Of a stretch of DNA of 64,000 bases, positions 26,153 through 33,846 are shown piece after piece. The position numbers and the translations under genes are program-made. The DNA is from Thermomicrobium sp. 4228-Ro (GTDB taxonomy: Bacteria; Chloroflexota; Chloroflexia; Thermomicrobiales; Thermomicrobiaceae), in the NCBI RefSeq assembly GCF_026241205.1, contig NZ_JAPFQM010000001.1, positions 558,001 to 622,000 of the forward strand, read 5' to 3'. Every line of letters starts with the position of its first letter. Within the stretch, counting starts at the first letter, position 1. The notes below the pieces were generated by a model that was not told the origin of the DNA, did not search any database, and was given only the letters and a program-made list of their open reading frames with translations.

Positions 26153-26770
26153 ATGCCGACTCGACCGTGGCTCCGTCGACTCGTCTTCGCCGAACTCATC
26201 GCGATCGCCCTCGTCCTGCTCGTCACCGGTTGGTTCTACTGGCGATCCCGCGCCACGACACTGAACGGGATCGAACTCGACCCGCCGCAGGACATCCCGA
26301 GCGTCACGCTCCAGGGGAGCGACGGGCAAGCGCACACGCTCGGCGATTTCCGAGGGAAGCTCGTCGTCGTCTTCTTCGGCTACACGCACTGCCCGGACGT
26401 CTGCCCGACCACCGCTTCCACGATGGCACGCGCTCGAGCCCTCCTCGGGAACGATGCCGGTCGTGTCCAGCTCGTCTTCGTCTCGGTCGATCCCGAACGG
26501 GACACGCCCGAGCGGTTGGCGGGCTACCTCGCCAAGTACGACCCGACCTTTCTCGGGTTGACCGGTGACGAGACGGCGATCCAACAACTCGCGACCGCCT
26601 TCGGTGTCCACTATGCCAAGGTCGAGTCGAACTCGGCACTGGGCTACCTGGTCGAGCACACGTCGTCGACCTTCGTGCTCGACACGGAGGGACGCCTCCG
26701 TGCCGTCCTGCCCTTCGGACTGACACCGGAGCAAGTGGCGAGCGACCTCCGCGCACTGCTGAAGTCCTGA
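26153..26770 (+). CDS. Sco1/SenC copper chaperone for cytochrome oxidase
   Basis: 205 aa. Signal anchor LIAIALVLLVTGWFYW, then FFGYTHCPDVCPTTAS, the diagnostic Sco CPDVC copper-binding pair. VFVSVDPERDTPERL follows, and the third ligand His lies in YLVEHTSSTFVLD. Sco proteins load or reduce the CuA centre of cytochrome c oxidase on the outer face of the membrane. The next gene is a PCuAC chaperone, the usual functional partner that delivers Cu(I). Confidence 0.92.
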   Translation: MPTRPWLRRLVFAELIAIALVLLVTGWFYWRSRATTLNGIELDPPQDIPSVTLQGSDGQAHTLGDFRGKLVVVFFGYTHCPDVCPTTASTMARARALLGNDAGRVQLVFVSVDPERDTPERLAGYLAKYDPTFLGLTGDETAIQQLATAFGVHYAKVESNSALGYLVEHTSSTFVLDTEGRLRAVLPFGLTPEQVASDLRALLKS

Positions 26771-26810
26771 AAGACCAGCCGGTACAGGAAGGTTGCGAGG
26801 AGGGATCGCG

Positions 26811-27482
26811 ATGCCATGCCTCTCGTCACTGCGGGCCAGCTGGCTCGCCGGAATCGTTGCTGCGCTCGGGTTACTGGTTTCCGTCGCCTGCGGGAGTGCA
26901 GCCACCCCCACACCGGCGCCTGCACCGTCACCGACGCCGATGGCCGCCAGCACACCCGAAAGCTCAGCAGCGACCAGTCCGGCACCGACAGCCGCACCGA
27001 CACCCACCAGCGCTCCGACACCGACGATGGCGATGCAGGCAACGCCGACCATGGGACACGGCATGCATGGCACCCCGACAGCGATGGGCACGCCATCGGT
27101 GCAGAACGAATTCCGGAGCGACTCGCTCGTCATCCGCAACGTCTGGGCGCGCGCAGCCAGCCAGGCCGACGGTGTGAGCGCGGTCTATATGGTGATCGAG
27201 AACGCTGGCGACCAGCCGGACCGGCTGCTTCACGCGCACTGCGACGCTGCGCAGACTGTCGAACTTCACGAAACCACGATGGAAGGCGGCGTGATGAAGA
27301 TGCAGCCGGTCGACGGGATCGACGTTCCCGCGCACGGATCGGTCGAGCTGAAGCGGGGCGGCCTGCACGTCATGCTCATCGGTCTCACCCGCGATCTCAA
27401 CCCCGGGGACGAACTCGAACTCGAGCTGCATTTCGAGCACGCCGGCCACGTGACGGTTCGGGCAATAGTGCAAAAACCATAG
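26811..27482 (+). CDS. PCuAC-type copper chaperone lipoprotein (DUF461)
   Basis: 223 aa from the ATG at 26811 (GAGGAGG upstream). A lipoprotein signal ends at LLVSVACGSA, followed by a ~70-residue Pro/Thr/Ala linker rich in PTP repeats and a Met/His patch (MAMQATPTMGHGMHGTP). The C-terminal domain has IRNVWARAAS, then LHETTMEGGVMKMQPVDG and LKRGGLHVMLIGL, matching the H(M)X10MX21HXM copper site. It captures periplasmic Cu(I) for CuA assembly with Sco. A hairpin at 27514-27535 follows. Confidence 0.92.
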   Translation: MPCLSSLRASWLAGIVAALGLLVSVACGSAATPTPAPAPSPTPMAASTPESSAATSPAPTAAPTPTSAPTPTMAMQATPTMGHGMHGTPTAMGTPSVQNEFRSDSLVIRNVWARAASQADGVSAVYMVIENAGDQPDRLLHAHCDAAQTVELHETTMEGGVMKMQPVDGIDVPAHGSVELKRGGLHVMLIGLTRDLNPGDELELELHFEHAGHVTVRAIVQKP

Positions 27483-27513
27483 GATTGCGCCCGACAAGGA
27501 GTCGCCACTGTTG

Positions 27514-27535
27514 CGGGGGCGAGCATTCGCCCCCG
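27514..27535 (+). terminator. Hairpin terminator after the copper cassette
   Basis: CGGGGGCGA, loop GCAT, TCGCCCCCG form a perfect 9-bp GC stem 31 bases after the PCuAC stop. There is almost no U-tract after it (TATTCG), so termination may depend on other factors. Confidence 0.6.
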
Positions 27536-27617
27536 TATTCGCCTGGGGAAGCAGGATCTCGCACCCGCGTGCGCAAAACCAAGCACCTGCGCACCGCGGT
27601 ACGCAACCAACTACCGC

Positions 27618-27645
27618 TTGACAGCCGATTCGGGTCTGCTAGAGT
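27618..27645 (+). promoter_or_regulatory. Promoter of the TSP3-repeat lipoprotein gene
   Basis: TTGACA (27618-27623), a 16-base spacer and TAGAGT (27640-27645). Predicted start near 27652, about 50 bases before the ATG at 27701. Confidence 0.65.
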
Positions 27646-27700
27646 ATGGACGAGGTGGTGAAGTTCGGTGCCAGTTTGCACGGTGTGCTTGGACGTGTCC

Positions 27701-29137
27701 ATGCGCCACTGCGCGAGTCCATCGCGAAACCGAGCGCTCGCGATCCTGTTGCTCCTCACCATCCTCGTCGCTGCTTGCAACCGGGCGACGTCGACCCCGA
27801 CACCAGCGTCACCCTTGCCGCAACCGGAAGGCTGGAGGGCTGTCGGACCGAGCGCACCGCTCGACCCCACCCAGACGACGTCCGTGCACCTGCGCCTGGA
27901 GGTCCCTCCGGAGTCGACGGTCCGGTCGGTCGAGCTGCGCCTCGTGGCGCCCAACGGCGAGCAGGTGCTCGCTGAACAGTATTCGGTGAGTCTGGGGCAA
28001 CCGCTCGACATCGAAGTGGACCTCCACGATGTGGGAACACCGGTCGCCCCGGGCACCTGGCGTGCGGAGTGGGTCGATGCCGACCAGCCCGACCGGATCC
28101 TCGCGACGGTATCCTTCCGTGTCCAACCCTCGGCGGCGATCGCCTGGCAGACCAGCGCACCGCGCCAGCCAGTCCCGGCTGGGGACTGCCGGTCGACCCG
28201 CCCGATCGTGGAACTCGGCATCCGCGCGCGACAGGCCGAGCCAGCGCAGCAGCTGCCCGTCTATGCCGTCGTCACCGCGCCGAACGGACAAGAAATCGTT
28301 CTCCGCCCCATCCAGACGACCGGTGACGACTGGGGAACGATCCGTGTTTCCCTCTGCAGCATCGTCCCCGAGACCAGCCAGGTCGGGACCTGGACCGTTC
28401 GCTGGTATCGGAGCGATGCGAGCACACAGCCGATCGCGACGGATCGCTTCCAGGTTACGCTTCCTCCGACACCGACGCCCACACCGTTGCCCACGCTCGA
28501 ATGGCGCGTTCCCACCGAGCCGGTCCAGCCGCAGGATTGCGGAGCGACCGTCGATATCCAGGTCAGGAACGCAGCCGGAACGGCCGGGCAGCGCGTCGCG
28601 GTCGTCGTGCAGGCCGTCCCGCCGGGTAAGAGTCCGGTCGACCTCGCCACGGTCGAACTCCAGGGAACGGACTGGACGACGGTCGGGCTCACCTACTGTC
28701 AGGTCGCAGGCGGCAACGCCATCGCGGGTACCTGGACAGTCCGTGCAGTCGATGCCGCCTCGCGCCAGGCCGTTCTCGGCCAAGCGACCTTCGAAGTGCG
28801 AGCGCTCCCAACACCGCCGCAGCCGGCGCCTCCGCCACCACAACCACGACCGCAGCCGCAACCACAGCCCCAACCGCCGCCACCGCCGCCATCAGCCGAT
28901 ACCGACGGCGACGGCCTGCCCGACGACGAGGAGTTGAGTTTCGGTACCGACCCGTACAACTCGGACAGCGATTCGGACGGCCTTTCGGACGGTTCCGAGG
29001 TCTATGTCTACGGAACCGACCCTCGGAAGGAAGACACCGACGTCGACGGCTACTCCGATTTCGACGAGATCCTGGTCGGCAGCGATCCGTGGGATCCCTG
29101 CAGTCCCTGGCAGTTCGCCTACAACTGCCAGCAGTAG
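27701..29137 (+). CDS. Lipoprotein with C-terminal TSP3-like calcium-binding repeats
   Basis: 478 aa. The signal peptide ends in the lipobox LTILVAAC, so the protein is probably lipid-anchored outside the cell. Three roughly 100-residue beta-type segments follow, each with a tryptophan-containing 'GTWRAEW/GTWTVRW/GTWTVRA' block and PTPTP linkers. Then comes a Pro/Gln-rich spacer (~residues 380-405) and DTDGDGLPDDEELSFGTD plus two more DxDxDGxxD units typical of thrombospondin type 3 calcium loops. ATG 27701 was preferred; a GTG at 27668 would lengthen the signal n-region. Function unknown; surface scaffold or adhesion is a guess. Confidence 0.75.
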   Translation: MRHCASPSRNRALAILLLLTILVAACNRATSTPTPASPLPQPEGWRAVGPSAPLDPTQTTSVHLRLEVPPESTVRSVELRLVAPNGEQVLAEQYSVSLGQPLDIEVDLHDVGTPVAPGTWRAEWVDADQPDRILATVSFRVQPSAAIAWQTSAPRQPVPAGDCRSTRPIVELGIRARQAEPAQQLPVYAVVTAPNGQEIVLRPIQTTGDDWGTIRVSLCSIVPETSQVGTWTVRWYRSDASTQPIATDRFQVTLPPTPTPTPLPTLEWRVPTEPVQPQDCGATVDIQVRNAAGTAGQRVAVVVQAVPPGKSPVDLATVELQGTDWTTVGLTYCQVAGGNAIAGTWTVRAVDAASRQAVLGQATFEVRALPTPPQPAPPPPQPRPQPQPQPQPPPPPPSADTDGDGLPDDEELSFGTDPYNSDSDSDGLSDGSEVYVYGTDPRKEDTDVDGYSDFDEILVGSDPWDPCSPWQFAYNCQQ

Positions 29138-30602
29138 GAGAGGAAGATTACGGTACGGACACGTTCCAGCGATCGCGGAATCGACCGTCCAGCGAGACGA
29201 TCGACCGTGTCCGATGGTTGGGCCACTCAGGTCTGCGAATGGTCCAAGTTGCAGAGAGGCACCGCGCAGCAGAACCTCGACAGTCAAACCCTCGAGCGAC
29301 GGCTTTCCGAAGGCCGCCTGTACCAGTCGCGTTCCAGCGGACGCACCGAAATCGAAGGATACCTTTCCCCCTTGCCTTCTTCGAACAACTTTCCGATGTC
29401 CTCGAGGAGGAGTTCAGGCACCAGACGGGGGCGGACGGGGACGGCATGTGCCTCTGAAGATTCTGGAAGAGGAAGGGCCACACGATGCTGCTGATCGAGC
29501 ATCAGGCGTCGTGCGCTGTTCTCTCGCAGACGAGGCAGGCTAGTCCAGGATTCGCCGGCAGGCCGGGAGTCTGGGCCAATAGTTCACAGGTACAGTGCAG
29601 GCTTCCGCCCGGTTCCCGCCGAGGAGTGATCGCACAGAGATCCCGGATGGCTCGACAGCCTTCCACCCCGGGGCCGAAGGGGAGATCGGGAACGCTCCGG
29701 CTGAGAACCAGCTCCAAAACAGGAATCCCCGCTCCCGAGGGAGTCACCAGGCAATCTCGATACTCGGTGCCGTGCCAACGCAATGGCTCCAACCATGATG
29801 CGAACCGCACGGGGCGCATCCAGCCTGCTGGGCAGATGGATCGGTTCCCTTGCCCGCGCAGGAGAAATTCTGGTAAAAGGTAGAGCCCCGTTTCGATCGA
29901 TCGGTGAGGTCTTGCGGTACAGGAGACACACGTCCGATAATGCAGGGACCCGACAGGGGACGAAGGGGGCGAGAGCCTTCCCGGCAGCCACGACTCGACC
30001 GAGTTCCAATCCCTATTCGGCGAGGGAAGGCTTTGTCACGAGGGAGACAGGGGGGATCCTCTCTCGTCTTTTCTCGAAAACGGCCGATGCGCTGTGGGGA
30101 CGGATCGGCTCGAGCACACGAGACGATACGGACGAACCACCTGAAGCAGCGGTGCAATATCCTCTGCAGCGAGGAGATGCCCTCGCGGACGAGAGCGGAG
30201 ACACTGGTTATACTCCTGGCTGGAACCATCAGGTCTCGGGTATATCCGACCATAACCATCCTCACCGAATGCGCAGGAGAATCAATGTGATTGCACCCAG
30301 TTTCTACACGAACCAGCTTCGGGCTCGGCTGACTTTGCCTGGCTCGGGTCCGCGCACCGGCTATGCAACCGGTATTCCGAATCTGGCACGCATGTGTCGG
30401 AGCGCCTGCTATCCCTGGCCCACCCCACGACGAACAGCGCGGGATCACCCGCAGGTGACAGGTGTTCGACGAGAAACTCGGCATGGAGAAGCCGCACGAG
30501 GCGGTGCTCGAAACGCTCTTCGAACCACCACTCCTCGACCTGATGACCGTCACAGAGCGTTGCGGACGATCGTATCGCTCCATTCTGAGGAGGAACGCAG
30601 CG
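29138..30602. other. 1.46-kb gene-poor region, no supportable gene
   Basis: Open frames exist on both strands, including one of 292 codons on the minus strand (29744-30622), but none has protein-like composition or a plausible ribosome site. Compositionally it seems less GC-biased than the flanks, especially 29.8-30.5 kb. Small hydrophobic or Cys-containing frames on the minus strand (29502-29819, 30282-30497) could be remnants of decayed genes. I could not assign them. No terminal inverted repeats or transposase motifs were seen. Confidence 0.4.
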
Positions 30603-32357
30603 ATGAGCGACCTGCTCTTCAAGAAGGTCGACTACACCGTCGGCAAACTGGTGGAGGACATCGCCCTCGGTGAGATCGGCCTGCCCGACATCCAGCGACC
30701 CTTCGTGTGGGACACGACCCGCGTACGCGATCTCTTCGACTCGATGTACCGCGGCTATCCGATCGGGACGCTACTCTTCTGGGAAAACGGCTATCCCGGC
30801 GAGTATCGGATCATCGGGGAGGGCAAGAAGCAAAAAGCACCTCGTCTACTCATCGTGGACGGCCAGCAACGGCTCACGGCTCTCTATGCGGTCATGAGAA
30901 ACGTACCCATCGTGGACAAGAACTTCGACCGAATCAGGTTACGCATCGCCTTTCACCCGGTAGAAGAAAAGTTCGAGGTGACCAATACGGCTATCGAACG
31001 CGATCCCACCTGGATCGCGGATATTAGCCGTTTCTGGCAACCCGATTTCGATCACTACGACTTCGTCTCTACTCTCCTCGAGCGTCTGGAGGAGCGCCGC
31101 CGACTCACTCCTGAAGAGCGCAAACGCATTCCCCAGGCTATCCAGCGACTCGTCAACCTCATCAACTACCCCATGACCGCCCTGGAAATTTCCGTCAATG
31201 CGTCGGAAGAGCAGGTCGCCGAAATCTTCGTGCGTATCAATAGTCAGGGCCGGACGCTGAACCAGGCCGATTTCATCCTCACGCTGATGTCCGTCTTCTG
31301 GGACGAAGGGCGGAAGCAGCTGGAAGAGTTTTGTCGTGAGGCCAAGCGTCCGCCGGTGGACAACCACCCTTCGCCCTATAATCCGTACTTTCACCCTCAG
31401 CCCGACCAGTTGCTCCGCGCTGACGTAGCGCTCGGGTTCCGCCGCGCGCGGCTCGAGCACGTGTATTCCATCTTGCGCGGCAAAGACTTGCAAACGGGCG
31501 AGTTCTCCCCGGAGCGCCGAGATGCCCAGTTCGCCTTGCTCGAGAAGGCACAGGCTGAGGTCCTCGACCTGCAACACTGGCACGACTTCTTCAAAGTCAT
31601 CAAGCGGGCCGGCTACATCCATCCCAGTTTGATCACGTCCGAAACGACCCTCGTCTATACCTACGCCCTCTGGCTCATCGGCAAGCGAGATTTTGCGCTC
31701 GATCCGCACACCCTGCGCAACCTCATAGCCCGCTGGTTCTTCATGAGTTCGCTCACCCGCCGGTACACTGGCTCGCCGGAAACTCGCATGGAGCAGGATT
31801 TGGCCCTGCTGCGCGGCTGTTCTCAGCCGAGCGAGTTCGCGCAGACGCTGGAGCAAGAAATGGCCGCGGTGCTCACATCGAGCTACTGGGAGATTACCCT
31901 ACCCAATGAACTGGCTACGGCCTCGGCACGGAACGTCGGACAGGCAGCCTTTTTCGCTTCCCTCTGCCTCCTCGACGCGCCGGTGCTCTATTCCCACTTA
32001 AAGGTACGCGACTTACTGGACCCTACCTCGAAGGCCCAAAAGTCGGCCCTGGAGCGACATCACCTCTTCCCGCGTAAGTATCTGGAGCGGCAAGGCGTCA
32101 CCGATCGGCGCGACATCAACCAAGTGGCCAATTACGCGCTGGTGGAGTGGCACGACAACATCGACATCAGCGCCCGGCAACCAGCCGAATACGCGCCCAA
32201 ATACGAACGTCGGTTCCCACCCGAAAAGCTGCGAGAGATGTATCGGTACCATGCCCTTCCCGAACGATGGTATGATATGGAGTATTCGACGTTCTTGGAG
32301 GAGCGCCGTCGCCTCATGGCCGCCATCATACGCGAAGGATTCGAGTCCTTGCGGTGA
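30603..32357 (+). CDS. DUF262/HNH (GmrSD-like) protein, putative antiphage nuclease
   Basis: 584 aa from the ATG at 30603 with GAGGAGG upstream. The N-terminal half is a DUF262 (ParB/sulfiredoxin-like) domain with PDIQRPFVWDTTRVRDL, YPIGTLLFW and VDGQQRLTALY, the nucleotide-binding signature. RINSQGRTLNQADF follows. The C-terminus resembles the DUF1524/His-Me nuclease: ERHHLFPRKYL, INQVANYALVEWHDN and the Asn/Ser/Pro block DISARQPAEYAPKY. Fused DUF262-DUF1524 proteins include GmrSD type IV restriction enzymes that cut modified phage DNA. It stands alone between gene-poor stretches next to a decayed aquaporin gene, and its base use looks less GC-rich than neighbours. Defence is inferred. Confidence 0.82.
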   Translation: MSDLLFKKVDYTVGKLVEDIALGEIGLPDIQRPFVWDTTRVRDLFDSMYRGYPIGTLLFWENGYPGEYRIIGEGKKQKAPRLLIVDGQQRLTALYAVMRNVPIVDKNFDRIRLRIAFHPVEEKFEVTNTAIERDPTWIADISRFWQPDFDHYDFVSTLLERLEERRRLTPEERKRIPQAIQRLVNLINYPMTALEISVNASEEQVAEIFVRINSQGRTLNQADFILTLMSVFWDEGRKQLEEFCREAKRPPVDNHPSPYNPYFHPQPDQLLRADVALGFRRARLEHVYSILRGKDLQTGEFSPERRDAQFALLEKAQAEVLDLQHWHDFFKVIKRAGYIHPSLITSETTLVYTYALWLIGKRDFALDPHTLRNLIARWFFMSSLTRRYTGSPETRMEQDLALLRGCSQPSEFAQTLEQEMAAVLTSSYWEITLPNELATASARNVGQAAFFASLCLLDAPVLYSHLKVRDLLDPTSKAQKSALERHHLFPRKYLERQGVTDRRDINQVANYALVEWHDNIDISARQPAEYAPKYERRFPPEKLREMYRYHALPERWYDMEYSTFLEERRRLMAAIIREGFESLR

Positions 32358-32725
32358 GTTGCCGGGTTCTCCCACCGAGCGCCAGACCGCGCTCCCCCGA
32401 TCCGCGCCGCTCGGAAAGCTGGCTGGACCCACCTGCTACCGGAGGACGGCCATTTCCGCGCCGGCGCGTGCTCAGCTCGGTACTCCACGCTGTCCTCCTC
32501 GAAAGGCGTCGAGAACTCGACGCGGGCGTGGATGAGCACGCACTCGGCGTCGCGGAGCACCTCCAGTATGCAACCCTGCTCTCTCAACGGCTGGAGTACG
32601 TGCCGTACCGCGCAGCTCGCCAGACGGACCCGTTTCGGAAACGCTGTCTCCGCACGAGGTTACCCGCGAGCCTTGCGATCGAACTCGCTGATCGGAAGTC
32701 TCTCGAGGACACCGGGTGCTCGAGA
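32358..32725. other. Gene-poor stretch after the DUF262 gene
   Basis: No intact gene. On the minus strand an open, protein-like stretch of about 65 codons (roughly 32460-32660) contains VRHVLQPLREQGCILEVLRD and ARVEFSTPFEEDSVEYRAEH. It begins after a stop with no start codon and could be the end of a lost gene downstream of the aquaporin pseudogene. I cannot name a family. Confidence 0.35.
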
Positions 32726-33435
32726 CTACCTGACCCGCAGGCGAGCGACGAGCCCAACGTCGGCGAGTGCTCCCACAACGGGGTCGGCCACCGGTATCCA
32801 CCCGTAGCGCCAGCCAGGCCTACCCTCCCTGGAGTCGGCAAGAGTGCTTAGGCCAGCCGGGGTGCGAGATCGCATGCCAGCTTCGAGGCGAAGCCGGTGG
32901 TACCGCCGAGCGCCAGTCCGACGACGAGCATGAGTCCGCCGACCCACCACGGTGCCGCTCCTGGCTCGACGAAACCGCGCACGAGCGCCGTCACGCAAGC
33001 TCCTAGCACCGCGGTTCCGAGAAACTCGGCGAACAGACTCGCCGGCCACTGTCGAATCGCCGGGCGCGTGCAGAACACACCTCGCTTCACCTCAGGGTCG
33101 GTCGCCTCGTCCGAGTGCAGCCAGCACGCCACCCAGACTCGTATCGCCCCAAAAAAACCGCCGGCAGACTGAGCGAGAACGTCTCCTCCCACGCGTTCTG
33201 CTGGAAGGAATCCCCACATCGCCAGTCCGACGGTCACCCCCGATTCGCGTGCTCACCACTGACTGGCCCAGTCAGACCGACCGCGAACACGACAGCCAGC
33301 ACGGAGCCGGTTGCGACCCTGAGCCACCCGCCTCGAGGACCGTGCACCACAGGCCACTGGGAAGTCACGGCTGTTCCAACAGTCAAGCGGACGAGCAGTA
33401 TCGCTCCGAAGAACTCCGCAGCGAGTTCAACGCAT
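32726..33435 (-). pseudogene. Decayed aquaporin/glycerol facilitator (MIP family)
   Basis: Pieces in all three minus frames line up end to end with a GlpF-type channel. The first is an ATG at 33435 (GAGGAGGG upstream), one base out of frame with ELAAEFFGAILLV and GPVSGEHAN. The frame then breaks exactly at the first NPA box (one base short) and resumes as VTVGLAMWG, then TDPEVKRGVFCTRPAIRQWP, AEFLGTAVLG and LALGGTTGFA. The second NPA box reads KLACDLAPRLA instead of NPARDLGPRLA. A TAA at 32848-32850 follows, then ALLPTPGR, and after another frameshift GWRYGWIPVADPVVGAL to the end at 32726. Total length fits a ~235-residue MIP protein. At least three frameshifts, one stop and a destroyed pore motif show it is dead. 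Confidence 0.85.
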
Positions 33436-33846
33436 CTCAGACTCCCGCCCTCCTCGCTCGCCGAACCATCCCCCAGCGCCGCACTCGCACCGCGATCGTC
33501 GCTTCGTGCGCACACCCACGGGTGAGCAAAGCATGAACGACGGTACGCCCACCTCCCGGTCGGACTGCACGAGGTCAACTTGACCGCGCCGAAACTGAAA
33601 TCAGCAGGAGACGTTTCTCTCACGCAAGCCTTCGGCGTGGCCAGGCACAGCGAGCCGCGCACAGCGAGAGGCCTCACCGCACAGCGCAGCAGGCAGACCG
33701 CTGGACCGAGCAGGACGCGCTCTGCAAGTGGAGGCAAGTCTTTCGGACGGTGAGGAACACGGTCCCTCCGGCAACGGTCCGACGGCAGTTCGCTGCAGTG
33801 CAACTTGGCATTCACGACCGATACCGAGGAACCTCGCGACGCACCG
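33436..33846. other. Intergenic region between secA and the aquaporin pseudogene
   Basis: 411 bases with no supportable gene and no clear terminator. The minus-strand frame that enters the pseudogene is open through much of it, but its residues are not protein-like. It may contain the original promoter of the aquaporin gene. Confidence 0.35.

Noticed and set aside
28800-28910. CRISPR-like or tandem repeat in the CAACCGCAG-rich stretch
   Set aside because: It encodes the Pro/Gln spacer of a lipoprotein; short imperfect codon repeats without spacers.
29744-30622. 292-codon minus-strand frame in the gene-poor region
   Set aside because: Cys/Ser/Arg-rich without hydrophobic core pattern or ribosome site; treated as chance, though a decayed gene cannot be excluded.
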